Source: Streptomyces sp. S465
GTDB lineage: Bacteria; Actinomycetota; Actinomycetes; Streptomycetales; Streptomycetaceae
Assembly: GCF_026898115.1 (NCBI RefSeq)
Contig: NZ_CP114036.1
Coordinates: 4,954,001-5,018,000, forward strand
Direction: 5' to 3'
Length of the DNA stretch: 64,000 nt
The translations under genes and the position numbers were made by a program. Shown here piece after piece: positions 32,753 to 41,544 of the stretch (the first letter of the stretch is position 1; every line of letters starts with the position of its first letter). The notes under the pieces were generated by a model that had not been told where the DNA came from, ran no database searches, and saw only the letters and a program-made list of their open reading frames with translations.

Positions 32753-35700
32753 TTACTCGGCGGTCGCTTGGCCTGTGCCTTCTCGATCGATTCTGCTCAG
32801 GAGTATGTGCAGTCTGCTCGTTTCCTGTTCGTCCCATGCACATAGCGCGGAGAGTGCTCTCCTCAGCAGGTCCCTGGCAGCCGCCGTATCCCCCGTCGCC
32901 AGTCGTACCTCGGCGAGGATCGCTTCCGCCCTCGCCTTCTCGTCGAGGGCGTTGACCCTCGCCGCGGTCGCTACGGCCGCCGCCAAGTGCTCGGCCGCGT
33001 CATCGAGCCGGCCACCGGCGAGTTCGGCCTTTCCGAGGCCGCGGAGCGCACGCGTGATCTCCTGGGTCGTTCCGATGTCGCGGGCGATGTCGAGCGCCTT
33101 CAGATGGTTCTCCACGGATGCCTCGACGGAGTGCTCCTTCAAGTGCGCTTCCCCGAGCCCGTTGTATGCTGTCGCCTGACTCTTTCTATCGCCCAGCAGG
33201 CGAAAGTCCACCAAGGCCTGCTGGTGCAATGCCAGGGCGCGGCTGCTTTCGCCGGTTTCGGCGAGATTCGCGGCCAAGTTGGTGCGCACCATCGCCTGGG
33301 CGTAGAGATTTCCCGTGGACTCGGTCAGGGGGAGCAATTCCTCGAAGGTCTTCCGGGCTTGTGCGTAGTCTCCTTTGCGCGCATACAGGTCGCCCAAATT
33401 GTTGAGCGTCCTGATAAGGCCCGACTGGTCACCTGCGGACCGGAAACCGGATATCGCGTTCTGGAAGTGGTCGCGCGCGCGATCCAGTTCTCCGAGAGCG
33501 AGCAGGGAGATGGCAATGTTGTTGCGGCACTTGGCCTGGTCCCAGACGCTCCCCGTCGTCATCGCGATCGCGAGCGCTTTCCGGTGCAGTGCCACGGCCG
33601 TCTCGTTCTCGCCCAGGTGCCAGCGCAGCACTCCCAGAATCCGATAGCCCTCCGCCTCCGCCTCGTGATGGCCCGTGGCCCGTGCGATCTCCAGAGCCCG
33701 TTCGCCCGCCTCCACGGCTTGTGCGTAGCGGCCCGTATTGGCGTGGTTGGAGCTGAGGCAGAGCAGCGCGTGGCTCAGAGCCTGTTGGTCGCCGGTGCGT
33801 GCCCAGTGTCCGGCGGCGTGCTCGAGGATGTCGGCGGCGTCCCGCCAGTGACACTCGGCGTCCAGGAAACCGGCCAGGGCGTGGGCGAGAAGGGCCGCGG
33901 AGCGCGGGGAGCCGTGCATGCGGGCGTGGCGCTCGGCGGCCAGGAGGTTGCCGCGTTCGGCGGTGAACCAGGCGCGGGCCTCGTCGGCGTTCCGAGGGGC
34001 GGAGGGGGCCGGGGGCCGGTCGGTGTCGTCTCCGGGGAGGCGGATCCTGCGCGGATACGCCAGGCGATTGGCCTGCTCCGCGCCCAGCAGGTAGAAGGCG
34101 ACGAGTCGCTCCAGGGCCGCTGCGCGCTCCTGCTCGCTGTCTTCCGCAAGGGAGAGCATCCGGGCGTATTCGCCCAAAAGGTCGTGGTAGCGGTAGCGTT
34201 CCGGGGTCGGTTCCCGAAGGAGATGGCACTCCAATAATGACTCGATCAGACGTTCGGTGTCCTTCGGGGGAAGATCGAGCAGCGCGGCGGCCGACTCAGC
34301 GGTGAAGTCGGGCCCCGGGTGCAGTCCCAGGCGGCGGAACGTCGTGCGTTGCGCGGTGTCGAGGGCCCGATAGCTCAGGGCGAAGGCGCGCACCATCTCC
34401 CCGTCGGCGTTGCGGATCTCCCCCAGGGGACCGGGGCCGCGCGCCAGCCGCTCGCCCAGGGTGGTCAGGCTCCAGGAGGGGCGGGACCGGAACCGATTGG
34501 CCACGAGTTCGATGGCGAGCGGTAAATGCCCGCACAGCCGCACGATGCGGGTGGTCTCCGTGATGTCCTGGGTCCGTGCCGCACCCGCGAAACTACGGAA
34601 GAGGCTGATCGCGTCATCGGTCGGCAGGACGTCCAGGGGAAGCGGAACCGCATGGGGGAGCCCGGTCAGATGGCGGCGGCTGGTGACGATGGTCAGGGAC
34701 GGCGAGTTGCCGGGCAGGAGCGGTGACACCTGATCGGGGCCGGCCGCGTCGTCCAGCACGATCACGGCTCGGCGGTCGGCGATGGTGGTCCGCCACTGGG
34801 CGATCAACTCGTCCCTCCGGACGGGTATGGTGCCGGCGGGCGCGCCGAACATCCGCAGGAGCGTCGCGAGGGCCGCGCTCGGATCCAGCGGTTCCTGGGC
34901 CGGTGAGTGGCCCCTCAGATCGAGGAACACCTGCCCGTCCGGGTACCTGGGCGCGAGCGTACGGGCCGTGTGGACGGCGACCGCCGTCTTACCGACACCC
35001 GCCATGCCGCTGACCGTCTCCAGCGTCAGGACCGGCCCCTCGTGCGACTCGGCGCTGATGGCGGCCATCAGGACGTCGAGCTCGGAGCGCCTGCCGACGA
35101 GCGGGGGCTGGTACGGCAGGTTCCGTGGCGGAGGGGGCTGGGCGGCGGGGTGGGGCCCGGGAGGGGGCGCGGAAGACGCTCCCTCTCCGGTGGCCGCCTC
35201 CTCTCCGGTGGCCGCCTCCTCTCCGGTGGCCGCCTCCTCTCCGGCGGCCGCCCGCTCTCCCGTGGTCGCCCCGTCAGCGGCCCGATCCTTGCCAGCGGCC
35301 CGATCCCCGTCAGCAGCGCGATCCCTGCCGGCAGCGCGATCCCCGGCGGTTCCGACGAGTCCGGCCACCGGTGCCCTGTCGAGGACACCGCGGTGTATCC
35401 GGTCCAGTTCGGCGCCCGGGTGCGAGCCGAACTCCGACATCAGCAGCCGCCGGGCTTGCTGGTACACCCGCAGCGCGTCGGTGTACCTCCCGCTGCCGTA
35501 GTACGCCAGCATCAGCAGTCCCGCCAGCGTCTCGTCCTCGGGGCGGTGGCGGACCAGGGCCGACAGCTCACCGACCGAGTCCGCGAAACGGCCGAGCCGG
35601 TGCAGGGCGGCGATGCGGGAGACGGTGGCGTGGAGACGACGCTCGGCGAGCGTCTCGCGCACGGTCCCGGCCCAGGTGCCGGGAAGTCCGGCGAGGGCCT

Positions 35701-36115
35701 CCCCTTGCCAGAGGCGCTCGGCGCGGGTGAGAAGGTCCACGATGCTCTCGTCGTCGCCGTCTGTCGTCACCGCTCCCGCCAGATCGGTCAGGTGCTGGAA
35801 GCGGTTCAGGTCGATCGACTCGGGGTCGGCCTCCAGCGCATAGGTGTGGGCCCGGCTGGTGATGCGCGGGGCGCCCGGACCCGTACCGGCGAGGCGCAGG
35901 TGTTTCCGTACCCGCGAGATGTACGTGTGCGTGTTCTCCCGGGCGCGCGGTGGGGCCTTGCCGTCCCAGAGCCGGTCCGTGAGCGTGTCCATGGAGACGG
36001 GGCGGCCCGCCTCCAGCGCCAGAGCGGCGAGGACGGCCCGTTCTTTGTCCGATCCGAGCGTCAGCCGCCGGTCTGCCAGCCGAAGCTCCACCGGCCCCAG
36101 TAAGTGGATGTCCAC
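32753..36115 (-). CDS. AfsR-like SARP regulator (winged helix, BTAD, NB-ARC, TPR)
   Basis: 1120 aa from a GTG at 36115 with GGGAGGG about 7 nt upstream; the longer ATG at 36154 has no ribosome site. OmpR-type DNA-binding domain about 1-90 (IHLLGPVELRLADRRLTLGS), BTAD about 98-243, a repetitive Ala/Asp/Arg/Glu linker (about 245-330), NB-ARC with P-loop MAGVGKTAVAVHT and VIVLDDAAG, then about ten TPR repeats to the end. Family role: pathway-specific activators of antibiotic clusters (AfsR, RedD type). Three TTA codons (36101-36103 = codon 5, 34523-34525, 34235-34237) imply dependence on the bldA tRNA. Diverges from an NB-ARC/TPR protein. Confidence 0.93.
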   Translation of the reverse strand: MDIHLLGPVELRLADRRLTLGSDKERAVLAALALEAGRPVSMDTLTDRLWDGKAPPRARENTHTYISRVRKHLRLAGTGPGAPRITSRAHTYALEADPESIDLNRFQHLTDLAGAVTTDGDDESIVDLLTRAERLWQGEALAGLPGTWAGTVRETLAERRLHATVSRIAALHRLGRFADSVGELSALVRHRPEDETLAGLLMLAYYGSGRYTDALRVYQQARRLLMSEFGSHPGAELDRIHRGVLDRAPVAGLVGTAGDRAAGRDRAADGDRAAGKDRAADGATTGERAAAGEEAATGEEAATGEEAATGEGASSAPPPGPHPAAQPPPPRNLPYQPPLVGRRSELDVLMAAISAESHEGPVLTLETVSGMAGVGKTAVAVHTARTLAPRYPDGQVFLDLRGHSPAQEPLDPSAALATLLRMFGAPAGTIPVRRDELIAQWRTTIADRRAVIVLDDAAGPDQVSPLLPGNSPSLTIVTSRRHLTGLPHAVPLPLDVLPTDDAISLFRSFAGAARTQDITETTRIVRLCGHLPLAIELVANRFRSRPSWSLTTLGERLARGPGPLGEIRNADGEMVRAFALSYRALDTAQRTTFRRLGLHPGPDFTAESAAALLDLPPKDTERLIESLLECHLLREPTPERYRYHDLLGEYARMLSLAEDSEQERAAALERLVAFYLLGAEQANRLAYPRRIRLPGDDTDRPPAPSAPRNADEARAWFTAERGNLLAAERHARMHGSPRSAALLAHALAGFLDAECHWRDAADILEHAAGHWARTGDQQALSHALLCLSSNHANTGRYAQAVEAGERALEIARATGHHEAEAEGYRILGVLRWHLGENETAVALHRKALAIAMTTGSVWDQAKCRNNIAISLLALGELDRARDHFQNAISGFRSAGDQSGLIRTLNNLGDLYARKGDYAQARKTFEELLPLTESTGNLYAQAMVRTNLAANLAETGESSRALALHQQALVDFRLLGDRKSQATAYNGLGEAHLKEHSVEASVENHLKALDIARDIGTTQEITRALRGLGKAELAGGRLDDAAEHLAAAVATAARVNALDEKARAEAILAEVRLATGDTAAARDLLRRALSALCAWDEQETSRLHILLSRIDREGTGQATAE
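35183..35254 (-). repeat. 18-bp tandem repeat in the SARP linker
   Basis: Three near-perfect and one degenerate copy of CTCTCCGGTGGCCGCCTC, in frame, encoding Glu-Glu-Ala-Ala-Thr-Gly. It is followed by a second set of similar-length units (about 35262-35345) encoding Ala-Asp/Gly-Asp/Lys-Arg. Confidence 0.85.
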
Positions 36116-36307
36116 CAGCGCCCTCCCGCTGGTCGGTCCCTTCTCAGCGAGCATGGCACGGGGCGGTGGAGAGTCGCTATACGCCGCGTCCGACGCACTG
36201 GCCGAATCACGTCCTCGGGTCTTTCCGGGTGCATCGCCGGAGCCCGGTTCAGGGTAGGACCGGACTGATCCACTCAAGCGGCGACCGACTGACCGGGGGG
36301 CGGACGG

Positions 36308-38431
36308 ATGGGCCAGGCACCGGAGGACGCCCATAACAACACGGTCGGCGGCCAGGCCCGGATTCATGGCGCAGCCGTGCAGGCGCGCGATGTGCACGGC
36401 GGCATCCATGTACACACCGAGGCGGCCACCGCGATGCCACCGCCCCGGCAGCTCCTGCCGGTGCCCGCCCACTTCACCGGCCGTCGCCAGGATCTCGCGG
36501 CGTTGGACGCGCTGTTCACCGGACGGGAGCGGGACCGGCCGTCCCGCACCCTGATCGTGGTCAGCGGCCCGGCCGGCGTCGGCAAGACGACGTTGGCGGG
36601 CAAGTGGCTGCACTCGCTCGCGTCCGAGTTCCCCGACGGGCAGCTCTACGCCGACCTGCGGGGGCACTCGGCCGGCGGCCCGGCGAGCCCCGGCGAGATT
36701 CTGAGCCAGTTCCTGCGGGCGCTCGGTGCCGGTTCGGTACCCGCCGATATGGCCGAAAAGGCATCGTTGTGGCGGTCTTGGACCGCTGAGGCCCGGATCG
36801 CGGTGATGTTGGACAACGCGTTCACGGCCGCGCAGGTCCGTCCGCTGCTGCACGCGGGCCCGGGTGGCCTCACGGTGGTGACCAGCCGCCGCAGGCTGAC
36901 CGGCCTCCGCATGGACGGAGCGGCGATGCACCACCTGGACGCGCTGGCACCGGCCGCCGGGGCCGAGCTGCTCAGCCGTGCGATCGGTGACGACCGCGTC
37001 GCGAAGGAGCCCCACGCCGCGCGCCAGGTCGTCGCGCTGTGCGCGGGACTGCCGCTCGCCGTCTGCGTCGCCTCCGCGCGCCTGGCGTCCAGGCCACGAC
37101 AGTCCGTCAAGACGCTGGCGGACGCTCTGACCCGGGACACGGAGCGTCTGACCGCGCTGGAAGTGGAGGGGGAGGCCACGGTGCGGAACGCGCTGGACGC
37201 GTCGTACACGGTATTGAGCGAGGGCGCCGCCCTCCTCTACCGCAGACTCGGACCACTGCCCTTGCGGACCTTCGACGCGCGAGTCGCCGCCGCGGCCTGC
37301 GCCGAATCCCTGACGTGGGCCGAAGCCCGGCTGGACGAGCTCGTCGAGGCCAGCCTGATGGAGGACATCGGTCCGGACACCTGCCGGTTCCACGACCTGG
37401 TCCAGATCCACGCCCGGGGCGCGGCCGCCGCGGAGGACAGCCCCGAGGCCCGTGAGGAGGCCCTGCGGCGGGTCTGCGACTGGTATCTGGAGACCGCCAC
37501 CGAAGCCGAGAAACGGCTCACGCCCGCACAGTTCGTCCTCCCCAGGGATGTGGTCCACCCGTCCGGGCTGCCCGTGCCGTTCACCGACGACCCGAGCGCG
37601 CTCGACTGGCTCGATGCCCACCGGACGAACCTGATGGCGGTGGTCCGTGCCGCCGCCGCCCGCGCATGGCACGCCATGGCCTGGCAGTTGGTGGACGCCA
37701 TGTGGCCGCTCTTCCTCCGGCTGCGCTACTACGACCTGTGGATCGAGGCCCATGAGCTCGGCCTGGAGGCGGCGCGCGAAGACGGGAACACCGAGGCCGA
37801 GCGCCAGATGCTCAATTCCGGTGCCATCGGGCTGAGCGCCGCCGACCGCGTCGACGAGGCGGCCGAGTGGTACGCGCGGTCCCTCCGGGCGGCGCGCGAG
37901 GCGGGCGATGTACGGGACGAGGGGCAGGCGCTCCTGGGCCTGGGGACCTGCCACCGCACGGCCGGGCGGACGGCCCAGGCCGTCCCGTACCTCCATCAGG
38001 CCATCGACCTGTGGGACTCGTGCGGATATCCGCGCGGTGTGGCCCTCACCAGGATCGTCCTCGGCGAGATCGCACTCGCCCAGGACGATCCCGGCCTGGC
38101 CGTCGAGTACTTCACACAGGCTCGGGCCGGCCTCCTGGCCGTACGGGACCCCCATGACGCCGCCCGCGCCCTGGTCTTCCTGGGCCGTGCCCGTGCGCGC
38201 GCCGGCGAGCACACGGCGGGGGTGGCGGCGATGGAGGAGGCGCTCGCGGTGTTCACCTCCTCCGGCGCCGCTCACTGGCGGGCCCGTGCCCTCGAAATGC
38301 TCTCGGACAGCGCGCGGGAACGCGGGGACGACGCGGCGGCACGCGACTTCCGCGCTCGGGCGCTCGCGCTGTTCGAGGTCACCAGCCCCTCCGACGCACG
38401 GCGGCTCAGGGACGCGCCGGCCGGAACCTGA
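36308..38431 (+). CDS. NB-ARC/TPR (NLR-like) ATPase with possible amyloid-signalling N-terminus
   Basis: 707 aa. Residues about 10-36 (NNTVGGQARIH, AVQARDVHGGIHVH) match the short Gly/Val/Gln pattern found before many Streptomyces NB-ARC proteins, which has been likened to RHIM-type amyloid signalling motifs. NB-ARC: Walker A GPAGVGKTT at 87-95, Walker B-like IAVMLDNA, VTSRRRLTGL, CAGLPLAVCVASARLA. A winged-helix segment and TPR repeats fill about 440-690. Unlike the divergent SARP, it has no DNA-binding domain. Probably a STAND signal-transduction ATPase. No effector with the same motif was found nearby. Its 3' end overlaps the convergent gene by 26 bp. Confidence 0.85.
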   Translation: MGQAPEDAHNNTVGGQARIHGAAVQARDVHGGIHVHTEAATAMPPPRQLLPVPAHFTGRRQDLAALDALFTGRERDRPSRTLIVVSGPAGVGKTTLAGKWLHSLASEFPDGQLYADLRGHSAGGPASPGEILSQFLRALGAGSVPADMAEKASLWRSWTAEARIAVMLDNAFTAAQVRPLLHAGPGGLTVVTSRRRLTGLRMDGAAMHHLDALAPAAGAELLSRAIGDDRVAKEPHAARQVVALCAGLPLAVCVASARLASRPRQSVKTLADALTRDTERLTALEVEGEATVRNALDASYTVLSEGAALLYRRLGPLPLRTFDARVAAAACAESLTWAEARLDELVEASLMEDIGPDTCRFHDLVQIHARGAAAAEDSPEAREEALRRVCDWYLETATEAEKRLTPAQFVLPRDVVHPSGLPVPFTDDPSALDWLDAHRTNLMAVVRAAAARAWHAMAWQLVDAMWPLFLRLRYYDLWIEAHELGLEAAREDGNTEAERQMLNSGAIGLSAADRVDEAAEWYARSLRAAREAGDVRDEGQALLGLGTCHRTAGRTAQAVPYLHQAIDLWDSCGYPRGVALTRIVLGEIALAQDDPGLAVEYFTQARAGLLAVRDPHDAARALVFLGRARARAGEHTAGVAAMEEALAVFTSSGAAHWRARALEMLSDSARERGDDAAARDFRARALALFEVTSPSDARRLRDAPAGT

Positions 38432-39266
38432 CCCACGGGCGCGCGGCCGGACCCTTCAGGGACGCCGGTTCCGCGAGCGCTTCCGCCTCCAGCGCCGTCG
38501 GTCCCTTCAGCGCCGTCGGTCCCTCCAGCGCCGCCGGGCCCTTCAGCGCTTCCGGGCCCTTCAGCGCTTCCGGGCCCTTCAGTGCTGCTGGTTCCGCCAG
38601 TGCGTCCGGGCCCTTCAGCGCTGCTGGTTCCGCCAGTGCGTCCGGGCCCTTCAGCGCTGTTGATTCCGCCAGCGTGTCCGGACCCATCAGCGCGTCCGGG
38701 CTCTTCAGCGCCGCCGGTCCCTCCAGTGCGTCCGGGCTCTTCAGCGACGCCGGGCCCTCCAGCGCCTCCGGCCCATCCAGTCCCTCCAGCCCATCCAGCA
38801 GCCCGCTCAGCGGGAGCCCCGCCACCAGCCAGGCGTGCAGGCAGGACACGAAAAGCCATTGCTCCGCAGGCACCCCGCACGGCAGAACGACGACGCCCGG
38901 CTCCGTACCGGCGGCCGCCGCCCAGCCGCCCTCGGCCAGTGGCACGGCGGCCAGCCGGCAGCCTGGTCGGGACGACCTGACGTCCGCCAGCCATCGCACC
39001 GCCTCGGCGGCCGGACGCGGGCGGCTTCCGCGCAGGACGTCGGCGCAGTCCAGCCAGCGGGTGCCGGGGCGGGCGTCGGCGTCCACCGTCAGATGCTCGT
39101 CGAGGACGGGCGCCCGCGGGGCGGCCGCGCGTCCGGGGCGGGCCAGCAGGACGCCTCCGCCGGTCGCCCGGCCCGTCCCCAGGCACAGGGACGGAGCCGG
39201 TGTGGGCTCCGGCGGGGCCTCCTCCCGCCACTCCACGGTGACGAAACACCAGGCCGGGCAGGTCAT
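38406..39266 (-). CDS. Hexapeptide-repeat protein of unknown function
   Basis: 286 aa from the ATG at 39266. The first ~150 residues form a probable globular part with a CPAWC motif at 3-7. The remainder is about 20 copies of a six-residue unit of the type A-L-K-G-P-D, with variants ALAEPA, ALEGPT and SLKSPD, ending in a basic tail. Not recognised. The start overlaps the glycosyltransferase-like gene by ATGA, so it is the second gene of an operon, and its 3' end overlaps the NLR gene on the other strand. Confidence 0.7.
   Translation of the reverse strand: MTCPAWCFVTVEWREEAPPEPTPAPSLCLGTGRATGGGVLLARPGRAAAPRAPVLDEHLTVDADARPGTRWLDCADVLRGSRPRPAAEAVRWLADVRSSRPGCRLAAVPLAEGGWAAAAGTEPGVVVLPCGVPAEQWLFVSCLHAWLVAGLPLSGLLDGLEGLDGPEALEGPASLKSPDALEGPAALKSPDALMGPDTLAESTALKGPDALAEPAALKGPDALAEPAALKGPEALKGPEALKGPAALEGPTALKGPTALEAEALAEPASLKGPAARPWVRFRPARP
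38455..38790 (-). repeat. 18-bp tandem repeats coding the hexapeptides
   Basis: About 18-20 imperfect 18-bp units, consensus GGCCCTTCAGCGCTTCCG on the plus strand. Higher-order 36-bp pairs are visible near 38576-38650, indicating recent expansion. Always in frame. Confidence 0.9.
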
Positions 39267-40531
39267 GCCGACGCCTCGCCACGGTCGGACGCGCCACGTC
39301 CGGACGCGCATGCCCACGGCGACGGATCGGACGTCCACGTCCGCAGCGACGGCGGATCCGGCAGCGGCAGCGCCCGCGGCTCGTGGGCGGGCTGGCCCAG
39401 CCCCATCAGGCGGTACATCAGCCGCCGCATGTTGCGGTGGAAACGGCCGGGCTCGGAGGTGATGCGCGCGGCGATCGCGGCGTACTCCTCCGGGCGGTAT
39501 TCCGCGGCGGCGTAGGCGAGTTGCTCGGGGAGCGGATGGGCCGGCGACAGCGCGGGCGCGGTGACGGCGAGCGTGGCGGCCGGAGAGTCCGGGTTGATCT
39601 CCGGCTCCGGCGACCCGGTGAGCAGGATCGGCACTCCGGTGAGTGTTCCGTAGAGGGTGACCGAGCCGTGGTCGCCGACGATGTAGTCGGCGGCGATCAG
39701 CATGGTGCGCCAGTCCGCCTCCGGCGGCACCACGCTGACCCCCAGCTGACCGCACCACGCCAACCACGCCTTGACCTGCCACGGTCCATGGCCCGACCAC
39801 ACGTTGGGGTGGACGAGGACGGCCGTACGGTAACGGCCGGACGGCAGCTCCCCGATCATGCGGGGCAGCATCGTCTCGAACCGGCCGAAGAACGAGTGCG
39901 GCCCCCAGGTCGAGACGGCGAGCACCAGCCGTTCCCCGTCCGCGAGGCCCAGCGCACGGCGGTACGCGGCGCGCCGCGACAGGCTCGCGGCGATCCGGTC
40001 GTGCGCGGGGTCGCCCACCACATGCGCCAGCTGGAGCGCCTCGGGGCAGTGACGGCCCAGCTCCCGCAGATCGGCGTGGTGCGGCACCACCACGGCGGCC
40101 GGCGGCTTGCCGCCGGGCATGAGGTCGCGCCTGCGCAGCCCCGCCACGCCCGCGTCCGGCGCTCCGGGCAGGCGTTTGAGGTAGTTGGCGCCGTGCGGCA
40201 TGGTGATCAGCGGTGCCCGCACCTGCTCCACCCCACGCGGCCCGGCCGCCACGGCGAGGTCGAAGGTCATGCGGGTGGCCTCCGCCCAGGGCAGCACGGG
40301 GCTGCCCAACTCCTGGAGGAAACGCGGCACTTCGTCCCCGAAGACATGGGGCGGTGCGGTGAACGCCACCTGGAGCCGGAAGTCGGCTGCCAGGAGCGAC
40401 AGGACATCGAGAAGTCGCTTCGCGTAGGTGATGGTGTGGACGACGGCCAGCACTTTCTTGCGCCCCACCAGTGTGAGCCACTGACGGGGCTCGTCCAGCG
40501 GAGCCTCTGTGATCGTGTTCAACGCCGACAT
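39263..40531 (-). CDS. GT-B/TagF-like glycosyltransferase or glycerophosphotransferase-like protein
   Basis: 422 aa. The pattern of CDP-glycerol glycerophosphotransferase-like proteins: LITMPHGANYLKR, QLAHVVGDPAHDRIAAS, TAVLVHPNVWSGHGPWQ and AADYIVGDHGSVTLYGTLTG. No signal peptide. Actinomycete homologues are common and uncharacterised. It may transfer a polyol phosphate or sugar to an envelope acceptor. First gene of an operon with the hexapeptide-repeat protein, so the repeat protein could be its acceptor or partner (inference). Confidence 0.72.
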   Translation of the reverse strand: MSALNTITEAPLDEPRQWLTLVGRKKVLAVVHTITYAKRLLDVLSLLAADFRLQVAFTAPPHVFGDEVPRFLQELGSPVLPWAEATRMTFDLAVAAGPRGVEQVRAPLITMPHGANYLKRLPGAPDAGVAGLRRRDLMPGGKPPAAVVVPHHADLRELGRHCPEALQLAHVVGDPAHDRIAASLSRRAAYRRALGLADGERLVLAVSTWGPHSFFGRFETMLPRMIGELPSGRYRTAVLVHPNVWSGHGPWQVKAWLAWCGQLGVSVVPPEADWRTMLIAADYIVGDHGSVTLYGTLTGVPILLTGSPEPEINPDSPAATLAVTAPALSPAHPLPEQLAYAAAEYRPEEYAAIAARITSEPGRFHRNMRRLMYRLMGLGQPAHEPRALPLPDPPSLRTWTSDPSPWACASGRGASDRGEASA

Positions 40532-40703
40532 GGCGCCCCCCGGTTCGATCTCATGCGGATTCCGGATGATTTCCGATGTGGACTTGTCTGGGTCTCGCGT
40601 CGGTCCTCTGCCCGGCCCGGCGGACAGAAGGCTTGCCGGACCCTTGCGGAAACCTTGCGCGGGGGGGGGTCTGTGTGCGGGGGGCGCCCGGCCCGCGCGG
40701 CAA

Positions 40704-40732
40704 GAAGCCCCGGGCTGTCGGCCCGGGGCTTC
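40704..40732 (-). terminator. Rho-independent-type terminator of the xylanase gene
   Basis: AAGCCCCGGGC and GCCCGGGGCTT (40705-40715, 40721-40731) with a 5-nt loop, extended by a G/C pair. On the minus strand the hairpin is followed by TTCTTG. It lies 31 bp past the xylanase stop. Confidence 0.8.
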
Positions 40733-40762
40733 AATGGCGGTGGGACGGGAGGGGCGGGATGT

Positions 40763-41458
40763 TCATCCACTCACTGTGAGGCTGGAGTTCCCACTGCTCT
40801 GGTATCCCTCGGTGGCGAGGATCATGTAGTACACGAAACTGCCCAGGTTCATTCCGGAGCGGGCCCAAGCGTCGAAGTGATTGCCCGTGGTGATGGTTCC
40901 GCCCGTTTTCTTCGACTGCCGGACACTCCAGTACTGGTTGAACGTTCGCGTGCCTTCGACCGAGGGGGCGTTGTAGCGCGTGGTCTGGTAGATGTCGTAC
41001 GTACCGCCGTCACTGCTGACCGCGCCCTTGTACGTGCCGGTGGGCCGGTATGTGCCCCAGTTGTCGACGATGTAGTACTCCACCAGTGGATTTGAGGTCC
41101 ACCCATAGAGGGCGAGATATCCGTTGCCGGACGGGTTGAAGCTGCCCGAGTACTGCACGCTCCTGCGGCCGCCGTTGCTCCAGCCCTTGCCGCAGACGAA
41201 GTTCCCGCAGTTGGTCCACGAGGTCCGGTAGCTGCCACCGGACGCCAGGGTCATGGAGACCGATCCACCGCCGTCGGTCCAGAACGAGTAGTAGAAGCCG
41301 TTGTTGGTGCCGGTCTGATTCGTGGTGATCGTGGTGTCGGCGTTGGCGGCTCCGATGCCGGGCAGCGTCATCCCGGCGGTGACCAGCGTCAAGGCGCCGG
41401 CCCGGCCGAGTAAGCCTCGGCGGCTGATCGGGTGTGCGGGGGTGTTGTCCCGGTGCAT
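40763..41458 (-). CDS. GH11 endo-1,4-beta-xylanase, Tat-secreted
   Basis: 231 aa from the ATG at 41458 (GAGGAGGA 7 nt upstream). Tat signal [10 protein letters not shown] and cleavage about residue 40 (ANA|DTT). The mature protein is a single GH11 jelly roll: [35 protein letters not shown]. Catalytic Glu127 in [11 protein letters not shown] and Glu217 in ATEGYQSSG. It cleaves internal beta-1,4 bonds of xylan outside the cell. No carbohydrate-binding module follows, so it is the short form. Codon 16 is TTA (41411-41413), so translation should depend on bldA. Confidence 0.96.
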   Translation of the reverse strand: MHRDNTPAHPISRRGLLGRAGALTLVTAGMTLPGIGAANADTTITTNQTGTNNGFYYSFWTDGGGSVSMTLASGGSYRTSWTNCGNFVCGKGWSNGGRRSVQYSGSFNPSGNGYLALYGWTSNPLVEYYIVDNWGTYRPTGTYKGAVSSDGGTYDIYQTTRYNAPSVEGTRTFNQYWSVRQSKKTGGTITTGNHFDAWARSGMNLGSFVYYMILATEGYQSSGNSSLTVSG

Positions 41459-41491
41459 GCTTCCTCCTCGTGAAGGACCGGTGATGCCGAC

Positions 41492-41520
41492 AGTGTTGGA
41501 CCGCCCCTGTGGAGTGTCAA
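41492..41520 (-). promoter_or_regulatory. Xylanase promoter
   Basis: On the minus strand, TTGACA (41515-41520), 17-bp spacer, AACACT (41492-41497). Spacing is ideal for a sigma-70-type promoter; the leader would be about 27 nt and contains the strong ribosome site. Confidence 0.65.
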
Positions 41521-41523
41521 CGG

Positions 41524-41544
41524 TTTCCGCAAGGATTACGGAAA
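41524..41544. promoter_or_regulatory. Inverted repeat next to the xylanase -35
   Basis: TTTCCG-N9-CGGAAA, four bases upstream of the -35 hexamer. Streptomyces xylanase genes are often controlled through GAAA/TTTC-type inverted repeats close to the promoter, so this is a candidate regulator site (activator or repressor unknown). Confidence 0.5.

Noticed and set aside
36116-38275. Extension of the SARP frame upstream to 38275
   Set aside because: The frame stays open across the divergent NLR gene only by base composition; the GTG at 36115 has a strong ribosome site and begins the DNA-binding domain.
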